A DNA stretch of 64,000 nucleotides. Source: Paenibacillus sp. A3 (GTDB lineage: Bacteria > Bacillota > Bacilli > Paenibacillales > NBRC-103111). Below are positions 1 to 9,070 of the stretch, one piece after another. The translations under genes and the position numbers were made by a program. The stretch covers positions 1 through 64,000 of the forward strand of contig NZ_JTHN01000128.1 in NCBI RefSeq assembly GCF_001399685.1, written 5' to 3'. How positions within the stretch are numbered: the stretch's first letter is position 1; each line of letters opens with the position of its first letter. Below the pieces are notes generated by a model. It was not told the origin of the DNA, did no database searches, and saw only the letters and a program-made list of their open reading frames with translations.

Positions 1-5
1 CCATA

Positions 6-698
6 CTATTGTTTCTCTATCAATTTCCCTTTCACAATGAGACGGTGTGTCGGGTTTTCCATAGGATGACAGGTGATTAACGTAATTTCCTTGTCTTTGC
101 CGTTGCCTTTCAACACCCAGACGTCCTCGGGAAGAACGTATTGTTTCTCTTGGACCTCATACCGGTACTGCTGTTTTCCCGTATCGACTTCGACGATATC
201 TCCTTTGTCGACCTCATCCAGCCGGTTGAAATTTTTGCCGTACGTGAAGTTGCGATGTCCGGCAATGGCATAATTCCCTACGGCGCCGGCCTTTCCGATA
301 CCTGCGATGCTTGCGACGGAAAGCTTCAGATTGTTTACGGTTGCGTCCGTTATAATCGGCAGCTTCAGTTTAATCTTGTCGATGATTAAAATTCCCTCGA
401 TGGGCTTTCCCTGCAAAGGGTCCGGGTCAGCATTCGAAGGCTGCGGCTGACTGTCCGCAGGCGTTTCGACTGCAGGAGCGGGATCGGGAGCAACGACTGC
501 CGATACCGGAACGGGATTCAGCGTATTCTGCTTTGGAACTGCGGTTTCGGTCGCTTGATCGATACGCTTCAAGGTTTCCGTCCACTGATCCATCATTTGC
601 TGCTGCCGGTAGATCTCATACCGATCCATGATCGTAGGGTACAGAAAAATCGCGATTCCCAGAAAAATACACAGGATCGGCAGCGTTCTTTTGATCAT
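6..698 (-). CDS. Class D-like sortase (cell-wall transpeptidase)
   Basis: Membrane-anchored cysteine transpeptidase of about 230 aa that should join LPxTG proteins to the cell wall. An N-terminal transmembrane segment (about residues 5-24) is followed by a Pro/Ala-rich linker to about residue 85 and then the sortase domain. The catalytic residues are visible: His148 in AGHRNF, Cys210 in TLITC, and Arg219 in THRLIVKG. The ATG at 698 is chosen over the longer frame because AGGAGGG lies 7 nt upstream. The gene follows the LPKTG adhesin by about 70 bp on the same strand and is probably co-transcribed with it, so the adhesin is its likely substrate. The short TLITC region and overall size fit class D best; the class is inferred by eye. 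Confidence 0.9.
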   Translation of the reverse strand: MIKRTLPILCIFLGIAIFLYPTIMDRYEIYRQQQMMDQWTETLKRIDQATETAVPKQNTLNPVPVSAVVAPDPAPAVETPADSQPQPSNADPDPLQGKPIEGILIIDKIKLKLPIITDATVNNLKLSVASIAGIGKAGAVGNYAIAGHRNFTYGKNFNRLDEVDKGDIVEVDTGKQQYRYEVQEKQYVLPEDVWVLKGNGKDKEITLITCHPMENPTHRLIVKGKLIEKQ

Positions 699-769
699 CC
701 AAGCTCCCTCCTTCGTCCTATCAAGCGGCCTAACGCGCACCGGAAGAGGCGCGCGTTAGGATGAGTTTA

Positions 770-3700
770 TTAGGTGTTCTTGATAAATTTACGACGCAGC
801 ATAAATCCAAGAAGGATCAAGGCAGCACCAGCCAGTTGGATGTAAACAGGGCTGGATTCTCCCGTTTTCGGCAGTGTTTCTTTTTTGGTTTTGTCGCTCG
901 GCGGGTTACCCAGCGGCACTTCCCGATTCACAAGATCGATCGTTTCGTTACCGTCCGGTTTTTCCGGATTTTTCGGAAGTTCCGGCGGGGTCGTTTTATC
1001 CCCATTTTGCGGCCGGTCAACCGTCGGCGGGCCAAGCGGAACCTTGGTATTGCTATCGATCGTTTCCTGGTCGTTCGGTTTATTACCGTCCGGTTGAGCT
1101 CCCCCGGGTGCCGGATTATTCGGCGTTGTTGTCGATGTGTTTGTCGTCGGCGTTGTTGGTGTTGTTGGTGTTGTCGGTGATGTAGAACCCGACGAACCTG
1201 ACGAATCCGAAGAATCGGACGAAGACGACGATTTCGCGTTAGTTATCGTTAACGTATGCCCGTCCGGGGTTTGAATCGAAATCGGATGCTCCTTGGAATC
1301 GAGCACATAGCCTGTCGGAGCCGCCGTTTCCTTCACGACGTAATCGCCTGTAGGCAGCTTATCGAACACGACTGTTCCGCTCGCATCCGTCGTTTTCGTG
1401 CCGATGAGCGTCAAGCTGTCGCCTTTCTTCTCATAGAGCTCGAAGGTCGCGCCGCTGAGCAGCAGCTCGTTTTGCGCCGAGTCTACCTTTTTCACCGTCA
1501 ACGAGCCTTGAACTGTCGGCGTTGTCGGCGGATTAGTCGTGGTAACCTTATTGTTGGTGATCGTAAGCGTCACGTTGTCAATCGTTTGAATCGAGACCGG
1601 ATGCTCTTTGGAATCGAGCACATAGCCTGTCGGAGCCGCCGTTTCCTTCACGACGTAATCTCCTGCGGGCAGTTTATCGAATACGACTGTTCCGCTCGCA
1701 TCCGTCGTTTTCGTGCTGACGAGCGTCAAGCTTGCGCCTTTTTTCTCGTACAGCTCGAAGGTCGCGCCGCTGAGCAGCAGCTCGTTTTGCGCCGAATCTA
1801 CCTTTTTCACCGTCAGCGAGCCTTGAATGATCGGCGGAATTGGCGGCTTAGGCGTGACCTTATCGTTTGTGACGGTCAGCTTCACATTGTCAGTGTTTTG
1901 GATCGAGACCGGACGCTCTTTCGAATCAAGCACATAGCCGTCCGGAGCCGATGTTTCCTTCACCACGTAGTCTCCTACGGGCAGCTTATCGAAGGAAATC
2001 GTTCCGCTCGCATCCGTCGTTTTCGTGCCGATCAGCGTCAAGCTTGCGCCTTTCTTCTCATACAGCTCGAAGGTTGCGCCGCCGAGCAGCAGCTCGTTTT
2101 GCGCCGAATCTACCTTTTTCACCGTCAGCGAGCCTTTGATTACCGGAGGTGTAGCAGACTTGGTGTTGGCGACGGTTAATTGAAAGCCGTCTGCGCTATT
2201 AATCGAAACCGGATACTCTTTGGCATCGAGCACATAGCCGTCCGGAGCCGCCGTTTCCTTCACGAAATAATCTCCTGCGAGCAATTTTTTGAAGATGGCT
2301 GTTCCGCTTGCATCGGTTGTCAGCGTGCCGACAAGAACCTTATCCGAGCCGGATTTCCGGTAAAGCTCGAAGGTTGCCCCGCCAAGACGAGTCTTATTGT
2401 CCGCTGCGTCCACTTTCACGACGGTAAGCGAGCCTCTGACCCCGCCGATCGTACCGGAGCCGCTGCTGACTCCAACGACGATGCTGGTGGATGTATCCTT
2501 GGTTACCTTAATTTCATTCGTGCCTGTAAATTCGATTTTGTTGGAGACCTTATCCTGATCTTTCGCAACGATTAAAGATTGATATTCCAAAATCGCTGCG
2601 GTAGACAGTGTTTTCAGGAAGCTTAATTCGAAGCTTTGCTTCCCGTCGTCGTCCGTCTTGAGTACCAGCGAATAATCTGCGTCCTTGACCAGTTCAGCTC
2701 CCTTGGAAACCGTACCGCCCGCGTCTACTTTGGTCGTAAACAATTTGAACGTACCTGGCAGCAAAAGCTGGTTCTCGGATGGCGTATCGACGATTTTTGC
2801 ATTGGTTACCGTGGATTGTCCGCGGTTAATGAGAATCGTCCAATTGATTTTGTCGCCGTTTTGTACGCCGCTCTTGTTCAAGTATTCGCCGCCGTTAGGA
2901 ATATTGACGGAAGCCGTCAAATTTTTCGATACCGGTGTTGTTCCATCGAATACGTTTGCCGTGTTGTTTACTTTATTGTCAATCAGCTTTCCTTCAAGAC
3001 TTGTCTTAAAGACAATGTAGTATGGAGCCGAAATAGGCTTCAGGAAAGTCACGGTCAGCTTATTGTCCTTACCGACCGTATAGTTGTAATACGTGCTGTC
3101 GACAACGGTTCCCTGCGACGGATTGCCGTTGGCCGCGATGTTCATGTTGTATACGGAAAGCGAATTGTCGATCAGCTTCTGGCCGGACTCGAGCGTATCT
3201 TGAACGACTGCCCCGGCAAGCGTCTTGCCGTTGTAGTTCACGCCGACCGTCCACGTAATTTGTTTCAGGGTAGCGTCATAGGTACCGTTCTTAAACCCGT
3301 TGTTTTTCACTTCGTTCCTTGGATCGAACGTGGCGGATGCCGTCTTCGTCTGCGCCTTGGAATTGCTGTCGACCCATGCGACCGAAGCTTTGTTCAGGAA
3401 ATTGGACGCGTTATTGCTGAGCCAATCCATGTTGAACTCGGTGGTGTAAGAAATCGTCACCTGTCCGTACAACGCCCGGTTAAACGTAATTTTAAAGCCT
3501 TGATCCGCCGCTACGGAAGCGTCCACGGTGTAATCCGCCGCGTCCATCGGCTTGTTGCCTTCATGAACAGTCAGCGATCCCGGGATGAGACGCATACCCT
3601 TGTTAGGGAAGCTGTCCGTCACGACCACGTTGGTCATCGGCTCGTTGTCCTTGTTTAGCGTAATGCTCCAGGCTGCCGTTTTGGCATTGTAGTCTACGGC

Positions 3701-5086
3701 CTTGACGCCCTTGGTAATAATCACCTGGTTGATGTCGCGCGTAGCCGTATCGCTGTCTCCGCTGCCGGAAGTTACCTTGTTCGTGATCTTCGTGCCGTCG
3801 AACACGCGATGATTGGCTTTCGTTTGATATTTGATTTTGTAAGCGGACGAGATGTCCTGCAGGAACTGCAGTTTAAAGCCGTTGCTTTTGGTCGCAGTCT
3901 CCGGGGTTACCTTGTAGCTTGCTGCAGGCAGCTCAGCTCCGAGGATCTCGCTTCCCTTCGAGTCGATCGTCACTTGATAGACATGGAGGGAGCCCGCTAC
4001 CAAATCCTGCGTATCGTTGAACAAATCCGTCAAGAAAGCGTTGGCCTGACTGATCGTCTTCTCGTTGTAATTGTACTTGATTTCCCAATCGATCGTTTGC
4101 GTATTGGGATCGTATTTCGTCGACGTTTTGTCCAGAGCCGTGCCGCGCTGTACCGTAACGGTAGCCGTAGCGCTGGCCGGCTGCTTGTTGCTTCCTTCAA
4201 ATGTCGCCTTGTTCACGAAGGAAGTCTGGTCCTCGCTGGTAACCGGCGTCGTGTACTGAATACGGTATGCCGTCCGAATCGGACTTTCATTAAAGCTGAG
4301 CTTCAATACATTACCGTTCGTGCTCATGCTGTACTTGCTGACGTCCACCGGCGCACCCTGAACGACCTTGCCGTCCAAGCTTACGCTTAGCTCGTATACG
4401 GCGACGGTGACCGGAACACCCAGCCCGGCTGGAATCGGATCGGTTACGACCGCGTTTTGCACAGCGGCCAGCTCTTTGTTCACATCGACCGTCCAGTCGA
4501 TGCTTTTCGCATTGTAGCCTTTCGGCACGCCGCTTTTCCCGATGGTCGAAGTTACATTCGGCTTAAAGTGCAGCGTAAAGACCTGCTCGCCGCCTTTCAC
4601 CGGAATTTTAATAATCTGCGTCGTGCTGCCGTTAATCACCTGCATATCGAACGCCGTCTGGAAAGTCAAAGTCCCTTTGACATCCGCCAGGTTTTCGATC
4701 GCCTCCAAGGTCATGACAACCTCGTGGCTGTCCTTGTAGACCTTGAATTTCCCAATCGCTTCGCCGCCTGAAATAAGCGGCTGGTCAGGGATATCGTTGT
4801 AAAGCTTGAATTGCTCCGGAAGCTTGAACGTGTAGGTATCTCCGTTCTTGTAACCGTGGCCGTTAGGCAGGGACCAAGTGTAGTCCAATTTCACCTTCGA
4901 GCCCGGCTCGTAAACGTCATCCGTTACCACGTTCCCGGACTTGTCGTACACCGCCATCGTTACGCTATCGATAATGTTGCTGGAAATCGGGGCTGCGTTG
5001 ACTTGCGGCGTTAAGCCGAATGCATACAGCCACTGCATCATGATCAATAGAGCAACGAGCAGCGTACTGATCTTTTTCTTTGCCAT
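770..5086 (-). CDS. LPKTG-anchored adhesin with Cna-B/SpaA repeats
   Basis: Cell-wall-anchored surface protein of about 1438 aa. It has a signal peptide (KKKISTLLVALLIMMQW), a long series of adhesin-type beta-sandwich domains (about residues 40-860) each containing T-x-D-W-like and NKATF/NKV motifs, and four SpaA/Cna-B repeats (about 880-1285) of the type GSLTVKKVDSAQNELL...VKETAAPxGYVLD. The Lys and Glu positions of these repeats are typical of self-formed isopeptide bonds. A Ser/Thr/Pro-rich wall-spanning stretch (about 1285-1400) leads to LPKTGE at about 1405, a hydrophobic segment and a basic tail. The start is the ATG at 5086 behind GAGGTA/GGAGG; an upstream ATG at 5134 lies inside a terminator and is rejected. 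Probable role is attachment to host, matrix or biofilm. The leader carries a c-di-GMP-II-like riboswitch. The ligand is unknown. Confidence 0.9.
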   Translation of the reverse strand: MAKKKISTLLVALLIMMQWLYAFGLTPQVNAAPISSNIIDSVTMAVYDKSGNVVTDDVYEPGSKVKLDYTWSLPNGHGYKNGDTYTFKLPEQFKLYNDIPDQPLISGGEAIGKFKVYKDSHEVVMTLEAIENLADVKGTLTFQTAFDMQVINGSTTQIIKIPVKGGEQVFTLHFKPNVTSTIGKSGVPKGYNAKSIDWTVDVNKELAAVQNAVVTDPIPAGLGVPVTVAVYELSVSLDGKVVQGAPVDVSKYSMSTNGNVLKLSFNESPIRTAYRIQYTTPVTSEDQTSFVNKATFEGSNKQPASATATVTVQRGTALDKTSTKYDPNTQTIDWEIKYNYNEKTISQANAFLTDLFNDTQDLVAGSLHVYQVTIDSKGSEILGAELPAASYKVTPETATKSNGFKLQFLQDISSAYKIKYQTKANHRVFDGTKITNKVTSGSGDSDTATRDINQVIITKGVKAVDYNAKTAAWSITLNKDNEPMTNVVVTDSFPNKGMRLIPGSLTVHEGNKPMDAADYTVDASVAADQGFKITFNRALYGQVTISYTTEFNMDWLSNNASNFLNKASVAWVDSNSKAQTKTASATFDPRNEVKNNGFKNGTYDATLKQITWTVGVNYNGKTLAGAVVQDTLESGQKLIDNSLSVYNMNIAANGNPSQGTVVDSTYYNYTVGKDNKLTVTFLKPISAPYYIVFKTSLEGKLIDNKVNNTANVFDGTTPVSKNLTASVNIPNGGEYLNKSGVQNGDKINWTILINRGQSTVTNAKIVDTPSENQLLLPGTFKLFTTKVDAGGTVSKGAELVKDADYSLVLKTDDDGKQSFELSFLKTLSTAAILEYQSLIVAKDQDKVSNKIEFTGTNEIKVTKDTSTSIVVGVSSGSGTIGGVRGSLTVVKVDAADNKTRLGGATFELYRKSGSDKVLVGTLTTDASGTAIFKKLLAGDYFVKETAAPDGYVLDAKEYPVSINSADGFQLTVANTKSATPPVIKGSLTVKKVDSAQNELLLGGATFELYEKKGASLTLIGTKTTDASGTISFDKLPVGDYVVKETSAPDGYVLDSKERPVSIQNTDNVKLTVTNDKVTPKPPIPPIIQGSLTVKKVDSAQNELLLSGATFELYEKKGASLTLVSTKTTDASGTVVFDKLPAGDYVVKETAAPTGYVLDSKEHPVSIQTIDNVTLTITNNKVTTTNPPTTPTVQGSLTVKKVDSAQNELLLSGATFELYEKKGDSLTLIGTKTTDASGTVVFDKLPTGDYVVKETAAPTGYVLDSKEHPISIQTPDGHTLTITNAKSSSSSDSSDSSGSSGSTSPTTPTTPTTPTTNTSTTTPNNPAPGGAQPDGNKPNDQETIDSNTKVPLGPPTVDRPQNGDKTTPPELPKNPEKPDGNETIDLVNREVPLGNPPSDKTKKETLPKTGESSPVYIQLAGAALILLGFMLRRKFIKNT
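1244..2440 (-). repeat. Four tandem SpaA/Cna-B repeat units, period about 311 bp
   Basis: The segment coding for GSLTVxKVD...GATFELYxKxG...VKETAAPxGYVLD recurs at about 2440, 2140, 1829 and 1515 (reading down the minus strand), spaced 300, 311 and 314 bp. The three C-terminal units are nearly identical at DNA level, so recombination could change copy number. The first unit (KVDAADNKTRLGG) is the most diverged. Confidence 0.85.
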
Positions 5087-5125
5087 TACCTCTTTACCAC
5101 CTCCATCAGTTTCTGTTGGAACGGC

Positions 5126-5151
5126 AAAAAACACCTTCCAACTGAAAGGTG
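5126..5151 (-). terminator. Intrinsic terminator in the adhesin leader
   Basis: On the minus strand CACCTT pairs with AAGGTG around an 8-nt loop and is followed by six T. It sits about 40 nt before the adhesin ATG and immediately after the riboswitch-like aptamer, so it is most likely the expression platform rather than the end of a gene. Confidence 0.75.
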
Positions 5152-5222
5152 GTCCGGTTGCACTACTAGCTCCGTCGAATCCAAGTGCCCAGATACAGAT
5201 TCGAGATCATCGCTTACCGATA
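5151..5222 (-). promoter_or_regulatory. Cyclic-di-GMP-II riboswitch aptamer (predicted)
   Basis: The minus-strand leader contains GGTAAGCGATGA, then GGGCACTTG, then GCTAGTAGTGCAACCGGACC. These match the order and conserved blocks I recall for the c-di-GMP-II aptamer (GGAAACAATGA, GGGCACTTG, GTTAGTAGTGCAACCGACC of the Clostridium acetobutylicum example). GCACT (5188-5184) pairs with AGTGC (5164-5160). An intrinsic terminator follows directly. Known class II switches often control adhesins, and several are ON switches; the direction here is not resolved. A plausible minus-strand -10 (TATGAT, 5231-5226) overlaps the 5' edge closely, so the real promoter may lie further upstream. Confidence 0.8.
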
Positions 5223-5475
5223 TCTATCATAACGAATCATGTTCAGGATTTCTGTGGCGTTTTACACCAAATTGAAAATTTTTGAAAAAAATTTCCTTGT
5301 AGCACTACCTATGTGAGGTTTGCATGGCTTGCAGCAATGGTGGGGGAGAGGGGCTCAATACGGTGCTGCCGGTCTCTCCGAAAATCCGGAAAATCGCCCG
5401 CAGAGCAATAAAAACCAGTTACCGCGACGGCTTCTGTAATGACGAAAAGATGTAGAAAGATGTAGAAATTTGTAG

Positions 5476-5505
5476 TTGACAATTTGTAAGCGAATACAAT
5501 AAAAT
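5476..5505 (+). promoter_or_regulatory. Sigma-A-type promoter of the ROK regulator gene
   Basis: TTGACA (5476-5481) and TAAAAT (5500-5505) are separated by 18 nt, about 60 nt before the TTG start. The rest of the 5223-5475 intergenic region shows no gene; it should also hold the divergent adhesin promoter. Confidence 0.6.
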
Positions 5506-5522
5506 GATGACAAGAAAACTTT

Positions 5523-5541
5523 GTTAGTCATTTTAACTAAC
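5523..5541 (+). promoter_or_regulatory. Candidate ROK/XylR-type operator
   Basis: GTTAGT-N7-ACTAAC is a perfect 6-bp inverted repeat just downstream of the predicted -10. Its TTAGT/ACTAA arms recall XylR/ROK operators, so autoregulation by the adjacent ROK protein is likely. Confidence 0.5.
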
Positions 5542-5566
5542 TTAATCGGAAAGGGGGGACAGCATA

Positions 5567-6745
5567 TTGATTGGCAGAGGCCAAACGGGAAACGCCAAGC
5601 TGGTGAAGCACATTAATCGCGAAGGCATTCTTCATCAATTGAGAGAAAACCCCCGGGTATCGAGAGCCGATTTGGCGAAATTAACGGAGCTCAGCCGTCC
5701 GTGCGTATCGGCCTTGGTGGACGAGATGATCCTGGAAGGCTTGATCAGCGAAGTCGGGTTCGGAGAATCGAAGGGCGGCAGGAAGCCCATCCTTCTGGAA
5801 TATAACTTTCAAGCTTACGGCGTCATCGGCGCGGTATTCGAAGGCAGTACCCTGCAGCTGGCCATCGCCAACCTGAAGGGGGAGCTGCTGGTTCAGCGTA
5901 CAACGTGCCTGCCGCATCCGATGAACGGAGAGACGGCCATTCAGAGCATCGAGCAAGGGCTTGCGGCGCTGCTGAATGAAAGCGGATTCGATAAAGCAAG
6001 GCTGCTTGGCATGGGGCTCGGCTTGCCGGGGATTACCCAGCGAAGCGAAGGTACGGTCAGCTACGCCCCCAGTACGGGATGGATGGGGCTGCCCGTGCGG
6101 AAGGAGATCGAAGCGGCCTTGGGGCTGCCTGTGGTCATCGAGAATGACGTTAACTTGATGACGCTCGGCGAATTTCACAAGGGCATCGGCGTCGGGCATT
6201 CCAATCTGGTGTATATGTATGCAGGAACAGGGATCGGCGCAGGCATTATGATCGACGGGCAGTTATACCGCGGAGCCAAAGAGGCGAGCGGGGAAATCGG
6301 CTATATGGTGATCGGTCCGGTCGGAAACCAGACCAAGGGAGAATACGGCGTATTCGAGCGCAACTATTCCGTGCGGGCCATTCGCGAGAAGGCCAAAGCC
6401 GTCCTCCCTTCGATAGACGAGGAAACGAGCATCGTAAAGCAAATCGTCGATCAAGCGAAAAGCGGGGTCGAAGCGGCGCAGATGCTTCTCGACGACATCT
6501 GCCGGCACTGGACCTACGGCATCGCCAATCTAACGAGCGTGATGGACCCGGCGCTTCTGATCCTCAGCGGAGAAATGCTGCATATCGGGGACGAAGGGGT
6601 TCATAAAATACAACAATGGTTAACCGACTGGGTTCCTTCCGTTCCCCGAATCGAGATGGCCTCGCTCGGCGATCAGGCGGGACTTATCGGAGCCATTCAT
6701 TGCGCGCTGGAGGCTTTTCCGTCCACTTCCAAGCTGCAGCGGTAG
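5567..6745 (+). CDS. ROK-family transcriptional regulator
   Basis: DNA-binding regulator of the NagC/XylR (ROK) family, 392 aa. An N-terminal winged helix-turn-helix (about residues 20-75, VSRADLAKLTELSRP) precedes a sugar-kinase-like ROK domain with VIENDVNLM and GTGIGAGIMIDG motifs. The ROK cysteine-rich zinc motif is only partial: EYGVFERNYS replaces the usual CGxxGCxE, suggesting a ligand-sensing rather than kinase role. TTG at 5567 is preceded by AAGGGGGG at a good distance. The gene leads an ABC transporter/deacetylase/kinase operon and probably represses it in response to a sugar or sugar derivative. Confidence 0.88.
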   Translation: MIGRGQTGNAKLVKHINREGILHQLRENPRVSRADLAKLTELSRPCVSALVDEMILEGLISEVGFGESKGGRKPILLEYNFQAYGVIGAVFEGSTLQLAIANLKGELLVQRTTCLPHPMNGETAIQSIEQGLAALLNESGFDKARLLGMGLGLPGITQRSEGTVSYAPSTGWMGLPVRKEIEAALGLPVVIENDVNLMTLGEFHKGIGVGHSNLVYMYAGTGIGAGIMIDGQLYRGAKEASGEIGYMVIGPVGNQTKGEYGVFERNYSVRAIREKAKAVLPSIDEETSIVKQIVDQAKSGVEAAQMLLDDICRHWTYGIANLTSVMDPALLILSGEMLHIGDEGVHKIQQWLTDWVPSVPRIEMASLGDQAGLIGAIHCALEAFPSTSKLQR

Positions 6746-6820
6746 CGGTAATCGCTTCCGATGCCGTTTGACTCAAGTGAAGACGCTTACAATTTCGCAT
6801 AAAGCACAGGAGGTCAAAAC

Positions 6821-7918
6821 ATGACAAAGAAAAAAGCAACGACTTGGTTAACGGGGGCCGTGCTCAGCATGGCGATGCTGACGGTTACGGCCTGCGGAGG
6901 AAGCGCTTCCGACGGCGGTCAAAAGCCGGGAGACAAGTCATCCGACGCCTCGAAGCCTGGTGAGAAGCAGAAGCTGGTCATTTATACGGCCAGGGACAAA
7001 AACGTCGTCGAAGAAATTATCCCCAAATTTAAAGAGCAAAACCCGGGGATGGACGTCGAGGTTCTTACCATGGGGGCGCAGCAGGTGCTGGAGCGCGTGC
7101 GCGGGGAGAAGGCGAACCCGCAAGCGGATTTCTGGTGGGGCGGCACGCAATCGGCGCTGATGACGGCGGCGAACGAAGGGCTGCTCGAAAGCGTCAAGCC
7201 GAGCTTCGCCGACAAAATCCCGGCGATGTACAAAGACAGCCAAGACCGCTGGTACGGCGAAATGCTGCTGCCGGAAGTCATCATGTACAACTCCAAAGCG
7301 CTGAAAAAAGAAGACGCTCCCAAAGATTGGGACGACCTGCTCGATGCCAAGTATAAGGGCAAAATCATCATTCGCGGCGTGCTCGCTTCCGGAACGATGA
7401 GAACGATTTATTCTTCCCTGATTTACCGTCAAGACGCGAACGATCCGAAAAAAGGATACGACTGGCTGAAAAAGCTTGACGCCAACACGAAGGAATACGC
7501 CCAAGATCCGACCAACCTGTACCTGAAGCTGGCGCGCGAGGAAGGCACGCTGTCGCTGTGGAACCTGCAGGATATCATGATCCAGAAGGAGCTGCAAAAG
7601 CAGCCGTTCGACTTCATTTACCCTGCGAGCGGAGCGCCGATTCTCGTTGACGGCGTCGGGGTGGTCAAAGGCGCGAAAAACATGGAAGCGGCGAAGAAAT
7701 TTTACGAGTTCCTCTTCGATTCCAAGCTGCGCGTCGAGCTGGCAGAGAAGCTGTACCAAATTCCGACGCGTACAGACATCAACAAAGATACGCTTCCGGC
7801 ATGGTTAAAAGGGCTGGAGCTGAAACCGTTGAATATCGATTGGGCCGTCATGGCGCAAAAAGAGAAAGAATGGATGCAGCATTGGGATGAGAACATCAAA
7901 GGGAAAGGTTCCAAATAA
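6821..7918 (+). CDS. ABC transporter substrate-binding lipoprotein
   Basis: Extracellular solute-binding protein, 365 aa, with a lipoprotein signal ending at the lipobox VTAC (Cys about residue 25). The mature part begins LVIYTARDKNVVEEI and contains ANPQADFWWGG, the layout of the Fe3+/hexose-phosphate/aminoethylphosphonate-type binding proteins (AfuA/FbpA-like). AGGAGG lies 8 nt before the ATG. It is followed by the ATPase and double permease genes. The ligand cannot be read from sequence; by neighbours, a polar or anionic amino-sugar derivative is the best guess. Confidence 0.88.
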   Translation: MTKKKATTWLTGAVLSMAMLTVTACGGSASDGGQKPGDKSSDASKPGEKQKLVIYTARDKNVVEEIIPKFKEQNPGMDVEVLTMGAQQVLERVRGEKANPQADFWWGGTQSALMTAANEGLLESVKPSFADKIPAMYKDSQDRWYGEMLLPEVIMYNSKALKKEDAPKDWDDLLDAKYKGKIIIRGVLASGTMRTIYSSLIYRQDANDPKKGYDWLKKLDANTKEYAQDPTNLYLKLAREEGTLSLWNLQDIMIQKELQKQPFDFIYPASGAPILVDGVGVVKGAKNMEAAKKFYEFLFDSKLRVELAEKLYQIPTRTDINKDTLPAWLKGLELKPLNIDWAVMAQKEKEWMQHWDENIKGKGSK

Positions 7919-7926
7919 TGCATTCG

Positions 7927-7946
7927 GGCGGAGGAACTCCTCCGCC
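7927..7946 (+). other. Intercistronic stem-loop after the binding-protein gene
   Basis: GGCGGAGG pairs perfectly with CCTCCGCC around AACT, 8 nt after the stop codon, with only a weak T run. Such hairpins commonly stabilise binding-protein mRNA or partly terminate transcription, so that the binding protein exceeds the membrane components. Confidence 0.6.
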
Positions 7947-7975
7947 TGATCATTTTACCAAAGGAGGAAACCTGC

Positions 7976-9055
7976 TTGATAGAGGTCATACTGGATCACG
8001 TAAGCAAACAATTCGGAAATGTCAAGGGAGTTACAGATGTCAATATTCGGATTCAACCGGGGGAGTTCTTCACCTTTCTCGGGCCGAGCGGCTGCGGCAA
8101 AACAACGACGCTGCGGATGATCGCAGGGTTTTACTATCCGAGCGAAGGCCGTATCGTATTCGGCGATCAGGATGTCACGAACCTTCCCCCAAACAAAAGA
8201 AACACGGGAATGGTGTTCCAAAACTATGCTTTGTTTCCGCACATGACGGTGTTTGAGAATATCGCGTTCGGTCTGCAAGTAAGAAAGGTTCCGAAATCCG
8301 AAATCGTTCAGCGCGTCGAACGCGCACAGAAGCAGGTTCACTTGGAAGGCTACGGCAACCGCCGAATCGATCAACTGTCCGGCGGTCAGCAGCAGCGGGT
8401 TGCCTTGGCTCGCGCGCTGGTCATCGAGCCGCAAATTTTGCTCTTGGATGAGCCGTTATCGAATCTCGATGCGAAGCTCAGAGAAGAAACGAGAATCGAA
8501 ATCAAGAGACTTCAACTGGAGCTGGGAATTACGACGATCTACGTCACGCACGATCAGGCCGAGGCGATGGCGATGTCCGACCGGATTATGGTCATGCAGG
8601 GCGGGGTCGTCCAGCAGATCGGAAGTCCAGAAGAAATATATAACCGCCCGGTCAACCGGTTTGTCGCTTCCTTTATCGGGGAGTCCAATCTGTGGGAGGG
8701 AACCGTGGAACGACTCGAGGGCAACGAAGCGGTTGTACGTTTCGCTCCGGGCCTTAGCCTGAGAGGCTTGACCGCCAACGCTTCGCCGGACTGCAAGCTG
8801 GAAGCGGGCAAGAGCGTGACGATGTCCATCCGTCCGGAAGCGGTCCGCGAAGCGCTGCAAGGGGAGCAGCAGGACAATGTGGTCAAAGGAAACGTGGTCA
8901 TCTCCGAATTTACGGGAGTCAGCGTGAACTACGTATCGCAGGTGGCGGGCCAGCAATTGAAAGCGATGTTCGTCAATCAAGGGCACCGGGTGCGCGGACG
9001 CGGGGAAGAGATCTCCCTGTTCATTCCAAAAGAAAGCATCTATTTCTTGGGATAG
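7976..9055 (+). CDS. ABC transporter ATP-binding protein (PotA/FbpC type)
   Basis: Cytoplasmic ATPase of the importer, 359 aa. Walker A GPSGCGKTTT (about residues 36-45), Q-loop NYALFPHMTV, signature LSGGQQQRVALARAL, Walker B ILLLDEPLSNLD and switch His in VTHDQAEAM are intact. A C-terminal TOBE-like domain extends from about residue 240. TTG at 7976 is selected by AAGGAGG 8 nt upstream. Immediate neighbours are the binding protein and a fused permease. Confidence 0.92.
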   Translation: MIEVILDHVSKQFGNVKGVTDVNIRIQPGEFFTFLGPSGCGKTTTLRMIAGFYYPSEGRIVFGDQDVTNLPPNKRNTGMVFQNYALFPHMTVFENIAFGLQVRKVPKSEIVQRVERAQKQVHLEGYGNRRIDQLSGGQQQRVALARALVIEPQILLLDEPLSNLDAKLREETRIEIKRLQLELGITTIYVTHDQAEAMAMSDRIMVMQGGVVQQIGSPEEIYNRPVNRFVASFIGESNLWEGTVERLEGNEAVVRFAPGLSLRGLTANASPDCKLEAGKSVTMSIRPEAVREALQGEQQDNVVKGNVVISEFTGVSVNYVSQVAGQQLKAMFVNQGHRVRGRGEEISLFIPKESIYFLG

Positions 9056-9070
9056 CGAGGGGATGAATCG

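Noticed and set aside
1256-2179. 307-aa open frame on the plus strand across the adhesin repeats
   Set aside because: It is the antisense of the tandem SpaA repeats, repeats with the same period, and has an Arg/Cys-rich composition unlike a protein; the minus-strand adhesin is clearly the gene.
5086-5134. Longer adhesin start at 5134
   Set aside because: That ATG lies in the T run and stem of the leader terminator; the ATG at 5086 precedes a normal signal peptide and has a ribosome site.
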